Origin: Stutzerimonas kunmingensis
Lineage (GTDB): Bacteria > Pseudomonadota > Gammaproteobacteria > Pseudomonadales > Pseudomonadaceae
NCBI RefSeq assembly: GCF_002929225.1
Contig: NZ_PISM01000004.1
Location: 496,001 to 560,000, forward strand
Length of the DNA stretch: 64,000 bases
Reading direction: 5' to 3'
In this document: piece after piece, positions 8,670-17,316 of the stretch
Layout of the letters: every line of letters starts with the position of its first letter
Position numbering within the stretch: the stretch's first letter is position 1
Translations under genes and position numbers: made by a program
Notes under the pieces: generated by a model
What the model was told of the DNA's origin: nothing
What the model saw: only the letters and a program-made list of their open reading frames with translations
Database searches by the model: none

Positions 8670-8938
8670 AGGGGGGACCGCGGCCTTGGGACATGTGTTC
8701 CAGCGGGGGGCTTGCCATCGTGGTCATGCGCCCTTCACCCCGGCCCTCTCCTTGGAGCGCGCGAGGGTTGCAGGCCAGTGTGTGCTTTGGGCTATTGCCC
8801 GCCTTCGCTGCGATCCAGGCTTTGCCGTTCGGAGAGCAGGTAGTGGCGGACGCGCAGCGTTAATCGCACCCATTCCCCGCGCCCCTTCGCTCCAATGGTT
8901 GATGGGCCGCACGTTCAATACTTCGCACCGGGGCGCTC
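8670..8938 (+). other. 269-bp amiE-amiB intergenic region with degenerate repeats
   Basis: No coding frame is convincing here. Around 8729-8775 there is a CCCGGCCCTCTCC-like stretch facing GAGGGTTGCAGGCC, a weak imperfect palindrome. At 8840-8871 a GTAG-TGG...GCAGCGTTAATCGCACCC segment resembles the short-repeat family at 4776-4861. The long gap may uncouple amiB expression from amiE. Confidence 0.35.
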
Positions 8939-9976
8939 ATGCCATTCGTGAATGAACTGATCGAGCACAACCGTACCCAGCTCGCGCAAGCCAGCGACCG
9001 GGAGGACCACGCGCCGAAGCCGGCGTCGCGCTTCCTGTTCGACGTCGAGGCCGTCATGGCGCTGCTGCGCAGTCGTATCGTTGGTCAGGATGCGGTGCTG
9101 GGCGAAATCGAGGCGATGCTTCGCGTGGTCAAGGCCGGAATCGGCGATCCCGAACGTCCGCTGACGGTCAATCTCTTCCTCGGCCCGACCGGGGTTGGCA
9201 AGACCGAGATCGTCCGTCTGCTGGCCCAGGCCATTCATGGCAAGCCGGACGCCTTCTGCCGCATCGACATGAATACACTGGCGCAGGAGCATTATGCTGC
9301 CGCGCTCACCGGGGCTCCCCCCGGTTATGTAGGCAGCAAGGAAGGCACGACGTTGTTCAATGCCGAGGCCATCGCCGGTAGTTTCAGTCGGCCCGGCATC
9401 GTGCTGTTCGACGAACTGGAGAAGGCCAGCCGGGAAGTCGTACGCAGCCTGCTAAACGTGCTGGATAGTGGAAGACTGACGCTCGCCGCCGGCAACCGGA
9501 CCCTGGATTTCCGCAACACGCTGGTGTTCATGACCAGCAATGTCGGCGCACGGCAGGCTGCGCGGTGGGAGCGCTGGCCGATCCCACGCATGGGCCGTGC
9601 CGCGTTGCGAAGCCGTAGCTTCGGGCAGGCGCTGCATCGGCATTTCGATCCGGAGTTTCTCAATCGCATCGACCGCACGCTGCAGTTCGAGAGCATCCAG
9701 GGCGATCGGCTGAAGGCAGTGCTCGATGTCGAACTGGGCAAGCTGGCACAGCGCCTGGCCCGACAGGGCGTACGGTTGCAGGTCGATGAGGCCGTCAAAC
9801 ACGCCATCTGCCGCGCGCACGACTCGCGCTTCGGTGCGCGCGACCTCAGCCGGCGGCTGCGCACGCGCCTGGAGCCAGCGTTGGCGGAAGCCCTGTTGCG
9901 CGATCCCGCCGAGCGGGTATGGCGAGCGGTGCTGCAAGACGATGCGATCCGTGTGGAGCCGCTCGCGAGCGACTAG
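8939..9976 (+). CDS. amiB: AmiB-like single-domain Clp/HSP100-type AAA+ ATPase
   Basis: This 345-aa protein is one AAA+ module of the ClpA/ClpB second-domain type. Walker A is GPTGVGKT (82-89), Walker B is IVLFDE (154-159), the pore-loop motif is APPGYVG (126-132), sensor 1 is Asn201 in TSNVGA, the arginine finger is probably Arg243 in FLNRID, and sensor 2 is Arg301 in GARDLSRRL. It lacks the Clp N-domain, first AAA domain and coiled-coil M-domain, and I see no IGL/IGF ClpP-docking loop. In P. aeruginosa the gene after amiE is amiB, described as a Clp-like ATPase of unknown role; position and type match. A chaperone or assembly role is inferred only. Confidence 0.8.
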   Translation: MPFVNELIEHNRTQLAQASDREDHAPKPASRFLFDVEAVMALLRSRIVGQDAVLGEIEAMLRVVKAGIGDPERPLTVNLFLGPTGVGKTEIVRLLAQAIHGKPDAFCRIDMNTLAQEHYAAALTGAPPGYVGSKEGTTLFNAEAIAGSFSRPGIVLFDELEKASREVVRSLLNVLDSGRLTLAAGNRTLDFRNTLVFMTSNVGARQAARWERWPIPRMGRAALRSRSFGQALHRHFDPEFLNRIDRTLQFESIQGDRLKAVLDVELGKLAQRLARQGVRLQVDEAVKHAICRAHDSRFGARDLSRRLRTRLEPALAEALLRDPAERVWRAVLQDDAIRVEPLASD

Positions 9977-10046
9977 CAGCGAACTCTCCAGCAGAGCGGT
10001 CGTCCCATTTTCTAGACCGCACATTTCACTGATTGGGGAAACATCG

Positions 10047-10922
10047 ATGGCCATGCTGGACACCCGCGGTATCGGGGCCGTGACCTTGCTCAAGCGTACG
10101 TTCAAGGAATTCGGCAACGACGACATGTCGACCTATGCCTCGGCGCTGGCGTACCGCGGCCTGTTCTCGATGTTTCCGTTCCTGCTGTTTCTTATCGCCT
10201 TGCTCGGCTTTCTCGATCTGCAGAATTTCTTCGACTGGTTGCGCATGCAGGCCGAGCTGGCCTTGCCGCCGATGGCGATGGAGCAGATCAATCCGGTCAT
10301 TGACCAGTTGCAGGAACAGAAGGCGGGGCTGCTGTCGTTCGGTATCGTCGTGGCGCTGTGGACGGCTTCGGTCGGTTTTCGCTCGCTGATGAATGCGATG
10401 AACCGCGCCTACGACGTGGAGGAGGGGCGACCGAGCTGGAAGCTGATCCTGCTTTCGCTGGCCTATACCGTGGGCATCGCCGTGCTGCTGCTGTTGTCGG
10501 CCGGGCTGATGATCGTCGGGCCGCAGGTGATGGAGTGGCTGGCTTCGCAGGTCGGCCTGAAGGACGTCGTCGTGCTGCTCTGGACCTGGCTGCGCTGGCC
10601 GGTGATTGTACTGATGCTGATGCTGGTGGTGGCGCTGCTGTACTACGTGGCGCCGGATGTGAAGCAGGAGTTTCGCTTCATCACGCCGGGCTCGGTGCTG
10701 GCCGTGCTGGTGTGGATTCTGGCCTCGATCGCGTTCGGCATCTATGTGCAGAACTTCGCCGACTACAACGCGACCTACGGCAGCATCGGCGCCATCATCG
10801 TCTTGCTGCTTTATCTGTACATCTCCTCGGCAGTGCTGCTGTTCGGTGCCGAACTCAATGCGGTGATCGAACACGCTTCGGTCGAAGGCAAGGACCCGGG
10901 CGAGAAGGTGCCGGACGCCTGA
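10047..10922 (+). CDS. yihY: YihY/BrkB-family inner-membrane protein
   Basis: This 291-aa integral membrane protein, once mislabelled RNase BN, has about six transmembrane segments. The family core is visible as STYASALAYRGLFSMFPFLL (residues 28-47) and LYYVAPDVKQEFRFITPGS further on. The function is not established; lipid or solute export has been suggested for relatives. The ATG at 10047 follows TTGGGGAAACATCG; a frame extension to 9726 lies within amiB and is rejected. A small GGCGCC hairpin (10924-10939) follows the gene. Confidence 0.85.
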   Translation: MAMLDTRGIGAVTLLKRTFKEFGNDDMSTYASALAYRGLFSMFPFLLFLIALLGFLDLQNFFDWLRMQAELALPPMAMEQINPVIDQLQEQKAGLLSFGIVVALWTASVGFRSLMNAMNRAYDVEEGRPSWKLILLSLAYTVGIAVLLLLSAGLMIVGPQVMEWLASQVGLKDVVVLLWTWLRWPVIVLMLMLVVALLYYVAPDVKQEFRFITPGSVLAVLVWILASIAFGIYVQNFADYNATYGSIGAIIVLLLYLYISSAVLLFGAELNAVIEHASVEGKDPGEKVPDA

Positions 10923-11010
10923 GGCGCCGTCTGGCGCCCCGCTGCGAACAACCCTTCTACGTAACGGTCATCTATTTCATTACAGAATTATTCCGCAGGG
11001 ATTGCGGAGC

Positions 11011-12192
11011 ATGCCTCTGACGCGCGACGTGCCCGGCGAGGCCGGAGTTCTGCTATGGGACCGACGGAGAAGTACCTTGCATATCGCGGATATGACCATG
11101 TTCTACGCGCCCGCCAGTGGTGGCGTGCGCACCTACCTCGAGGCGAAGCATCGCAGGCTGCAGCTTTACTCCGGCGTGCGGCACAGCATTCTGGTGCCGG
11201 GGGGCGACTACAGTCACAACGATGGCCTCTATGAGGTGCCGGCACCGATCCTGCCGTTCGGCAAAGGCTACCGCTTTCCGATCCGCCGCGCGCCCTGGCG
11301 CAATCTGCTGCGTTCGCTGCGTCCCGATCTGATCGAGGTCGGCGATCCCTACATGACCGCATGGGCGGCACTGGACGCCGGGCGCCGGCTGAATGTTCCG
11401 GTCATTGGTTTCTATCATTCCGACCTGCCGCTGCTGGTCAGCAACCGCATCGGCAGCTGGCTGGGCACCAACCTCAATGGCTACGTTTCAAAGCTGTACG
11501 GCAGCTTCGATCGGGTGTTGGCACCCAGCGAAGTGATGGCCGACAAGCTCTTGCACCTCGGCGTGAAGAACGTCTTCGTGCAGCCCCTGGGGGTTGATCT
11601 GGACACCTTCTGCCCCGAGCGCCGCGACCCCGATCTGCGCCGCGAGCTGGGCCTGGCCGACGACACCCGGCTGATGATCTTTGCCGGGCGCGGTTCGCGG
11701 GAGAAGAACCTGCACGTCCTGCTGGAAACCGCGCGCCAGCTCGGCAAGCCGTACCACCTGTTGCTGGTGGGTTCGAGCATGCCGCAGCGGGTGCCGGATA
11801 ACGTCACGGTGATCGACCGCTTCTGTTGTGCCAGCGAAGTGGCGCGCTACATGGCCAGCAGCGATGTGCTGCTGCATGCCGGCAATCAGGAGACCTTCGG
11901 CCTGGTGGCGCTCGAAGCCATGGCCAGCGGTATTCCGGTGATCGCCGCGCGTGCCGGTGCGTTACCGGAGCTGGTGCCGTTCTACACCGGTCGCCTGTGT
12001 CGGCCGCTCGACCCGAGGGCCATGGCGCATACCGTGCGCGAGCTGTTCGAAGACGATCCGCGACTGCTCGGACAGCAGGCGCGCCAGCATGTCGAGGCGC
12101 ACCATGCCTGGGACGCCGTGGTGGCGGGGCTGCTCGCCCACTACCATGCTGTGCTCGGCACGGCGGACCTGCCGGTAGCCGTACATGGCTGA
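11011..12192 (+). CDS. GT4-like glycosyltransferase (GT-B fold), first gene of a three-gene envelope operon
   Basis: This cytoplasmic or membrane-associated glycosyltransferase has about 393 aa from ATG 11011. An N-terminal acceptor-binding half starts IADMTMFYAPASGGVRTYL. The C-terminal nucleotide-sugar half has RGSREKNLHVLLE and the EX7E motif ETFGLVALE, followed by ASGIPVIAARAGALPELV, typical of GT4. The start is uncertain: TTG at 11077 has a better-spaced GGAGA and gives the start usual for relatives. It overlaps the next gene by 8 bases. Sugar and acceptor are unknown; the deacetylase-like and flippase-like neighbours suggest a lipid-linked or surface glycan. Confidence 0.85.
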   Translation: MPLTRDVPGEAGVLLWDRRRSTLHIADMTMFYAPASGGVRTYLEAKHRRLQLYSGVRHSILVPGGDYSHNDGLYEVPAPILPFGKGYRFPIRRAPWRNLLRSLRPDLIEVGDPYMTAWAALDAGRRLNVPVIGFYHSDLPLLVSNRIGSWLGTNLNGYVSKLYGSFDRVLAPSEVMADKLLHLGVKNVFVQPLGVDLDTFCPERRDPDLRRELGLADDTRLMIFAGRGSREKNLHVLLETARQLGKPYHLLLVGSSMPQRVPDNVTVIDRFCCASEVARYMASSDVLLHAGNQETFGLVALEAMASGIPVIAARAGALPELVPFYTGRLCRPLDPRAMAHTVRELFEDDPRLLGQQARQHVEAHHAWDAVVAGLLAHYHAVLGTADLPVAVHG

Positions 12193-12946
12193 GGCTGCTC
12201 TGACGCTGGTGCTGCACGACGTGGCCGCGGAAACCTGGCCGGACTACAGGCCCTTCGTCGAGGCGGTGGACGCCATCGGCGGCGTGCCGATCACCTGGCT
12301 GGTGGTCCCGGACTTTCATCAGCGCAATCCGCTGGAGCGACAGCCGGAGTTTTGCCGGCTGCTGGACCAGCGTGTGCAGCGCGGTGACGAACTGGTGCTG
12401 CACGGCTGCTACCACGCCGATCTCGAGCCCGCGCCGAAGACGCCGCGGGACTGGTTCATGCGCCGGGTGTACACCCATGAAGGCGAGTTCTATGGCCTTG
12501 ACGAACGGGCTGCTGGTGAACGGCTGGCGCATGGCCTGGAGCTGTTCCGGCGCCAGCGATGGCCGCTGAATGGCTTCGTCGCACCCGCCTGGCTGATGAG
12601 CGAGGGCACGCGGCGTGTACTGGCCGACAGCGGGCTGACCTATACCAGTGATCCAGGCCATCTTTACCTGTTGCCGGATTTCACTCCAATCGTCGCTCCT
12701 GGCTTGGTCTGGAGCGCTCGCAGCGCCTGGCGCCGTGGTGTGTCCTGGCTGGTCAGCGAACGCCAGTTGCGTCAGAGCCGTCAGGCGCCATTGCTGCGAT
12801 TGGGCCTGCATCCGGTGGATATGCGCCACGAGTTCTCCCGCCGCTACTGGCTCGATGTGCTCGAACGGATGCTGCGGGACGGCAGGACACCGCTGACCAA
12901 GATTGACTGGCTGCGCCAGTACCGCCAGACGAGCGCCGTGGCATGA
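12185..12946 (+). CDS. DUF2334/polysaccharide deacetylase-like protein
   Basis: This 253-aa protein has an NodB-like carbohydrate esterase layout: LVLHDVAAETW near the N-terminus with the first Asp, GDELVLHGCYH near residues 68-78 with candidate metal-binding His, FVAPAW near residue 137, and a late LGLHPVDM motif. It has no signal peptide, so it probably acts in the cytoplasm on a nucleotide- or lipid-linked substrate. Start and stop overlap both neighbours, marking a coupled operon. The deacetylase activity is inferred from fold motifs, not shown. Confidence 0.75.
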   Translation: MAEAALTLVLHDVAAETWPDYRPFVEAVDAIGGVPITWLVVPDFHQRNPLERQPEFCRLLDQRVQRGDELVLHGCYHADLEPAPKTPRDWFMRRVYTHEGEFYGLDERAAGERLAHGLELFRRQRWPLNGFVAPAWLMSEGTRRVLADSGLTYTSDPGHLYLLPDFTPIVAPGLVWSARSAWRRGVSWLVSERQLRQSRQAPLLRLGLHPVDMRHEFSRRYWLDVLERMLRDGRTPLTKIDWLRQYRQTSAVA

Positions 12947-13935
12947 ACCGGCGCTGGTGGTTGCTGGGCGGTGCCTTGCTCGCGGCGGCCCTGGTGCCGC
13001 TTCTGCTTGGCGGTACCGGCCTGTTCGAACGTCTGCGCCACTTTCCGGGTAGCCTGTTGGCCACCATGCTCGGCATGGTGCTGGTCGGCTGGAATCTGAA
13101 TGCGCTGCGCCTACGCTTGTTGCTCGGGCGTCGAAAGCTGGGCCAGCGCCGCGCATTCGGCATCGTCGTCGCCACCGAATTCGCTATCTGTGCGACGCCT
13201 GGAGGTGCCGGTGGGCCGCTGACCCTGATGGCGCTGCTCATGCGCCAGGGCGTGGCGCCGGCCAAGGGCACGGCGACCTATGCCGTGGAGCAGCTGAGCG
13301 ATCTGCTGTTCTTCGCCTGCGCGCTGGTCGGCGTGCTGTTCTATGCACTGACCCACAAGTTAAACACGCATATTGCCAGTCTGCTGGGCTTCAGCGTCGC
13401 GCTATTGATCGGTGTGATGGTGCTGCTGGCGCTGCTCGGCCGTTTCCACCGGCAGGTATTTCTGCTCAATGGCTGGCTGGTTGGCCGGCTCGGCATGAAG
13501 CCGTCACGCAAGCGCCGTTGGGCACGTAAGGTGCTGGGCTTCCGTAATGCGCTGGTCGACTGTTTTCGCCTGCCGCGTCGTCTTCTGTTGGCGGTGTTCG
13601 GATTGACCACACTGCACTGGCTGCTGCGCTTCAGCGTGCTCTATCTGACGCTGCGTGGTCTGGGCAGCGAGTTGGCGTGGGCCTGGACCTTCCTCGTCCA
13701 GCTGCTGGCGCTGACTGCGGGGCAGCTGAGCCTGCTGCCTGGGGGGGCGGGTAGTGCCGAACTGGCGTCGGCCGCGCTGCTGACGCCGATGGTGGGCAAG
13801 TCGACGACGGCCGCGGCAATTCTGATCTGGCGCTTCGTGACCTATTACTTCTATCTCATCGTGGGCGCGCCGGTGTTCCTGCACCTAGCAGGGCGACCGT
13901 TGCTGCGCCGCCTGGTCCCTTCGCGCCATGCGTGA
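12943..13935 (+). CDS. Flippase-like integral membrane protein (LPG synthase TM-region/UPF0104 family)
   Basis: This 330-aa protein has about eight hydrophobic segments and matches the AglD/MprF membrane-domain family: GWNLNALRLRLLLG near the N-terminus, EFAICATPGGAGGPLTLMALL near residues 80-100, and LSLLPGGAGSAELASAALL near residue 262. It has no cytoplasmic aminoacyl-transferase domain, so it is not a complete MprF. The ATGA overlap at 12943-12946 couples it to the deacetylase-like gene. A role in moving or modifying a lipid-linked product is inferred. Confidence 0.75.
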   Translation: MNRRWWLLGGALLAAALVPLLLGGTGLFERLRHFPGSLLATMLGMVLVGWNLNALRLRLLLGRRKLGQRRAFGIVVATEFAICATPGGAGGPLTLMALLMRQGVAPAKGTATYAVEQLSDLLFFACALVGVLFYALTHKLNTHIASLLGFSVALLIGVMVLLALLGRFHRQVFLLNGWLVGRLGMKPSRKRRWARKVLGFRNALVDCFRLPRRLLLAVFGLTTLHWLLRFSVLYLTLRGLGSELAWAWTFLVQLLALTAGQLSLLPGGAGSAELASAALLTPMVGKSTTAAAILIWRFVTYYFYLIVGAPVFLHLAGRPLLRRLVPSRHA

Positions 13936-13950
13936 GCCGCTCTGTTCCGA

Positions 13951-13992
13951 TGGCCGGGGGAAACTAACGTTTCGCACGGGCGGTCCACCCTA
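13951..13992 (-). repeat. Degenerate GTAGGGTGG-type repeat before csbD
   Basis: Read on the minus strand, TAGGGTGGACC (13982-13992) is followed by GCGAAACGTTAG and a C-rich end, similar to the units at 4831 and 8840. It is inverted relative to those copies and lies in the csbD upstream region. Confidence 0.35.
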
Positions 13993-14021
13993 TGTCACCA
14001 ATGAGAAGCCAGGAGTTCGTC

Positions 14022-14213
14022 ATGAGCAGTACTGAAGACAAGGTCAAGGGCAACACCAACGAAGCCGTCGGCAAGATCAAGCAAGGTGTGGGCGAGGCGA
14101 CCGATAACGAGCGCATGAAGGGCGAAGGCCAGCGCCAGGAAGTCAAGGGCGAGGCCCAGCAGGTCAAGGGTGATGTGAAAGACACCCTGAAGAAAGGCAT
14201 CGACAAGGCCTGA
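14022..14213 (+). CDS. CsbD-family small stress protein
   Basis: This 63-residue hydrophilic, Lys/Glu/Gly-rich protein has the CsbD pattern DKVKGNTNEAVGKIKQGVGE and a repeated EGQRQEVKGEAQQVKGDVKD stretch. CsbD proteins are general stress-induced in many bacteria; the molecular role is unknown. The ATG at 14022 has AGGAG 6 bases upstream; an earlier ATG at 13992 lacks one. A perfect hairpin terminator follows. Confidence 0.88.
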   Translation: MSSTEDKVKGNTNEAVGKIKQGVGEATDNERMKGEGQRQEVKGEAQQVKGDVKDTLKKGIDKA

Positions 14214-14242
14214 TCTGCCGACGTTCTTGCGCAGTACAAATG

Positions 14243-14272
14243 AAAATGCCCGCATCGCTGCGGGCATTTTTT
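14243..14272. terminator. Strong intrinsic terminator between csbD and fdxA
   Basis: A 12-bp perfect stem, AAAATGCCCGCA (14243-14254) with TGCGGGCATTTT (14259-14270), has a TCGC loop and continues into T-residues. Because the stem starts with A4 on the left, it may serve both converging genes. Confidence 0.88.
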
Positions 14273-14291
14273 GTCTGGAATCGGCTGACGA

Positions 14292-14615
14292 TCAGCGCTC
14301 CAGATGCTGCAGTTTGTCCTTCACGCCATCCCACTCTTCGGCATCGGCCAGGGCGTCTTTCTTCTCGGTGATGTTCGGCCAGACTTCCGCCAGATCTGCG
14401 TTGAGCTCGATGAACTCCTGCTGATCCTCCGGTACCTCGTCTTCAGAGAAGATCGCCTGGGCCGGGCACTCCGGCTCGCACAGTGCGCAGTCGATGCACT
14501 CGTCCGGGTGAATCACCAGAAAGTTCGGGCCTTCGTAGAAGCAGTCCACCGGGCAGACTTCCACGCAATCGGTGTATTTGCACTTGATGCAGTTGTCGGT
14601 GACGACGAAGGTCAT
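14292..14615 (-). CDS. fdxA: 7Fe-8S ferredoxin FdxA
   Basis: This 107-aa electron carrier has Cys at 9, 12, 17, 21, 25, 40, 43, 46 and 50. By alignment with Azotobacter ferredoxin I, Cys9, 17 and 50 hold the [3Fe-4S] cluster and Cys21, 40, 43 and 46 the [4Fe-4S] cluster. The C-terminal 50 residues are acidic, as in that family. It lies downstream of mutS on the same strand, the usual pseudomonad order, but here is followed by csbD instead of rpoS. Confidence 0.95.
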   Translation of the reverse strand: MTFVVTDNCIKCKYTDCVEVCPVDCFYEGPNFLVIHPDECIDCALCEPECPAQAIFSEDEVPEDQQEFIELNADLAEVWPNITEKKDALADAEEWDGVKDKLQHLER

Positions 14616-14713
14616 GTCTAGCTATCTCCTCAGGCGTGTCAGGTAGGCGTTACGGTGACGCCCCTGCGAGTAGGCGGCACAGGCAAATGCCGCTTATCAA
14701 AAAAATGCGCGCG

Positions 14714-14740
14714 ATTCTAGCAGCTTTCGCGGCGTATCAA
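14714..14740 (-). promoter_or_regulatory. Probable fdxA promoter
   Basis: On the minus strand TTGATA (14735-14740) and TAGAAT (14714-14719) are spaced 15 bp, with an extended-10 TGC before TAGAAT that could compensate for short spacing. It overlaps the mutS stop region and lies about 100 bp before the fdxA start. Confidence 0.45.
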
Positions 14741-17316
14741 ATGCGAGTTTTCAAGCTGTATAGCAGGTCCAGCGCCTGGCGCGGCGTCACATCATCGGGA
14801 TTGATCCGTGCCAATTCCTCGAGCACCGGATGCGGCAGGCTGGCGAACAGGTCGCTCTGCATCGGTGGTACCGGCTGGCCGGGCGCTATTCTCGGCGCTT
14901 CGTGGGGCAGGCTGGTGGTTTCCAGCCGCGACAGATGGTCGCGCGCACGCTGGATGACCTCGCCCGGCACGCCGGCCAGTTGCGCCACCGCCAGGCCGTA
15001 GCTCTGACTCGCCGGCCCAGGCAGCACATGGTGCAGGAAGACGATGCGCTCGTTGTGCTCGGTAGCGGAGAGGTGCACGTTGGCCACCACTGGCTCGCTT
15101 TCCGGCAGCACGGTCAGTTCGAAGTAGTGGGTGGCGAACAGGGTAAAGGCGCGCAGCTTGGCGAGGTGCTCGGCTGCCGCCCAGGCCAGCGAGAGGCCGT
15201 CGAAGGTGCTGGTGCCGCGACCGACTTCGTCCATCAGTACCAGACTGCGATCACTGGCGTTGTGCAGGATATTCGCGGTTTCGCTCATTTCCACCATGAA
15301 GGTGGAGCGCCCGCCGGCGAGATCGTCCGATGAGCCGATGCGGGTGAAGATGCGGTCCACCAGCGACAGCTCGCAAGCCGCGGCCGGGACGAAGCTGCCG
15401 ATCTGTGCCAGCAGCACGATCAGCGCGGTCTGGCGCATGTAGGTCGATTTACCGCCCATGTTCGGCCCGGTGATGACCAGCATGCGGGTAGCGTCGTCGA
15501 GGCCCAGGTCGTTGGCGACGAAAGGCGTCTCCAATACCTGCTCGACCACCGGGTGGCGACCCTGCTCGATGCGCATGCACGGCTGCTCGACGAAGCGCGG
15601 GCGATTCAGATCGAGATTCAGCGCCCGCTCGGCGAGGTTGCTCAGCACGTCCAGTTCGGCCAGCGCGCCGGCGCTTTCCTGCAGCGGCGCCAGGTGGCCG
15701 ATGAGCATTTCCAGCAGCTCGTCGTAGAGCAGCTTCTCGCGGGCGAGGGCGCGGCTCTTGGCCGACAGCGCCTTGTCCTCGAACTCCTTGAGCTCAGGGG
15801 TGATGAAGCGCTCGGCGCCCTTGAGCGTCTGCCGGCGGATGTAGTCGGCTGGCGCCGATTCGGCCTGTTTGCTCGGCAGTTCGATGAAGTAGCCATGCAC
15901 ACGGTTGTAGCCGACCTTGAGGTTGGCCAGTCCGGTACGGGCCTTCTCGCGGGTTTCCAGGTCCATCAGGAACTGTCCGGCGTTCTCGGAAAGCGACTGC
16001 AGCTCATCCAGCTCGGCGTCGTAGCCGGTCTTCAGTACGCCGCCGTCGCGGATCACCGCCGGCGGGTTGTCGATGATGGCGCGGGCCAGCAGTTCGGCCA
16101 GCTCCGGGTAGGTGCTGATGCTTTTCGCCAGTTCCAGCAGATGCGGTGCCACCAGGTCCTGCATGCCGGCCTGCAGCTGCGGCAGTGCGGCCAAGGCATC
16201 GCGCAGGCGCGCCAGGTCGCGCGGGCGGGCGTTGCGCAGGCCGATCCGGGCGAGGATGCGTTCCAGGTCGCCGATGTCCTTGAGCTGCGGCTGCAGCTGC
16301 TCGAAGCGGTAATGCTCGAGCAGGCAGGTGATCGAGTCCTGGCGCGCTTCGAGAGTCTCGCGGTTGCGCAGCGGGCGGTTCAGCCAGCGGGTCAGCAGGC
16401 GCGAGCCCATGGCGGTCTGGCAGCGGTCCATGACCGATTGCAGCGTGTTCTCGCGGCCGCCGGCCAGATTGACGTCCAGCTCGAGGTTGCGCCGGCTGGC
16501 GCCGTCGAGGATCACCGTGTCGTCGAGGCGCTCGTGACGCAGGCTGCGCAGGTGGGGCAGGGCGGTGCGCTGGGTTTCCTTGGCGTAGGCGAGCAGGCAG
16601 CCGGCGGCGCCGATGGCCAGCGTCAGGTTCTCGCAGCCGAAGCCCTTGAGGTCCTGGGTGGAGAACTGCTGGCAGAGGCTCTTGAATGCCGAATCGCGAT
16701 CGAAATCCCAGGGCGCGCGACGGCGCACACCGCGGCGTTTCTCCAGCGGCAAGCCCTGCGCCCAGTCGTCCGGGATCAACAGTTCCGCCGGGCTCAGGCG
16801 CTCCAGTTCCGCGAGCAGGGTTTCCCAGCCCTTGAGTTCCTGCACGCTGAAGCGGCCGCTGGCGATGTCCAGCACCGACAGGCCGAACAGGCGCTCATCA
16901 CCGACCACCGCAGCCAGCAGGTTGTCGCGACGCTCGTCGAGTAATGCCTCGTCGCTCACCGTGCCAGGGGTGATGATGCGCACCACCTGGCGTTCCACCG
17001 GCCCTTTGCTGGTCGCCGGATCGCCGATCTGCTCGCAGATCACCACCGACTCGCCAAGCTTCACCAGCCGCGCCAGATAACCCTCGGCGGAATGGAACGG
17101 AATGCCTGCCATCGGGATCGCCGTGCCCGCCGACTGCCCGCGTGCGGTCAGGGTGATGTCGAGCAGCGCGGCGGCTTTCTTGGCATCGTCGTAGAACAGC
17201 TCATAGAAGTCGCCCATGCGGTAGAACATCAGCTGGTCTGGATGCTCGCGCTTGAGTCTCCAATATTGCTGCATCATCGGCGTATGGGCGGAAAGGTCAG
17301 CGTTGGGCTTGGTCAT
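14737..17316 (-). CDS. mutS: DNA mismatch repair protein MutS
   Basis: MutS recognises mispairs and small loops and starts methyl-directed repair with MutL. The 859-aa length is usual for Pseudomonas MutS. The mismatch-reading Phe-x-Glu is Phe37-Tyr38-Glu39 in GDFYELF. The ATPase domain has the Walker [16 protein letters not shown] near residue 615, then [18 protein letters not shown]. Long antisense open frames here, such as plus-strand 15553-16944, are codon-bias shadows. Confidence 0.98.
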   Translation of the reverse strand: MTKPNADLSAHTPMMQQYWRLKREHPDQLMFYRMGDFYELFYDDAKKAAALLDITLTARGQSAGTAIPMAGIPFHSAEGYLARLVKLGESVVICEQIGDPATSKGPVERQVVRIITPGTVSDEALLDERRDNLLAAVVGDERLFGLSVLDIASGRFSVQELKGWETLLAELERLSPAELLIPDDWAQGLPLEKRRGVRRRAPWDFDRDSAFKSLCQQFSTQDLKGFGCENLTLAIGAAGCLLAYAKETQRTALPHLRSLRHERLDDTVILDGASRRNLELDVNLAGGRENTLQSVMDRCQTAMGSRLLTRWLNRPLRNRETLEARQDSITCLLEHYRFEQLQPQLKDIGDLERILARIGLRNARPRDLARLRDALAALPQLQAGMQDLVAPHLLELAKSISTYPELAELLARAIIDNPPAVIRDGGVLKTGYDAELDELQSLSENAGQFLMDLETREKARTGLANLKVGYNRVHGYFIELPSKQAESAPADYIRRQTLKGAERFITPELKEFEDKALSAKSRALAREKLLYDELLEMLIGHLAPLQESAGALAELDVLSNLAERALNLDLNRPRFVEQPCMRIEQGRHPVVEQVLETPFVANDLGLDDATRMLVITGPNMGGKSTYMRQTALIVLLAQIGSFVPAAACELSLVDRIFTRIGSSDDLAGGRSTFMVEMSETANILHNASDRSLVLMDEVGRGTSTFDGLSLAWAAAEHLAKLRAFTLFATHYFELTVLPESEPVVANVHLSATEHNERIVFLHHVLPGPASQSYGLAVAQLAGVPGEVIQRARDHLSRLETTSLPHEAPRIAPGQPVPPMQSDLFASLPHPVLEELARINPDDVTPRQALDLLYSLKTRI

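Noticed and set aside
10047-10922. Ribonuclease BN
   Set aside because: The old name was applied in error to YihY-family membrane proteins; no nuclease motif is present.
12943-13935. MprF lysyl-phosphatidylglycerol synthase
   Set aside because: Only the membrane flippase-like domain is present; the aminoacyl-transfer domain is absent.
14714-14740. TTGAT before fdxA considered as a half ANR box
   Set aside because: No matching ATCAA half at four-base spacing; better read as a -35 element.
15553-16944. Plus-strand open frame of 463 codons inside mutS
   Set aside because: Complement of MutS codons with Gln/Ala/Val-rich sequence and no recognisable domain.
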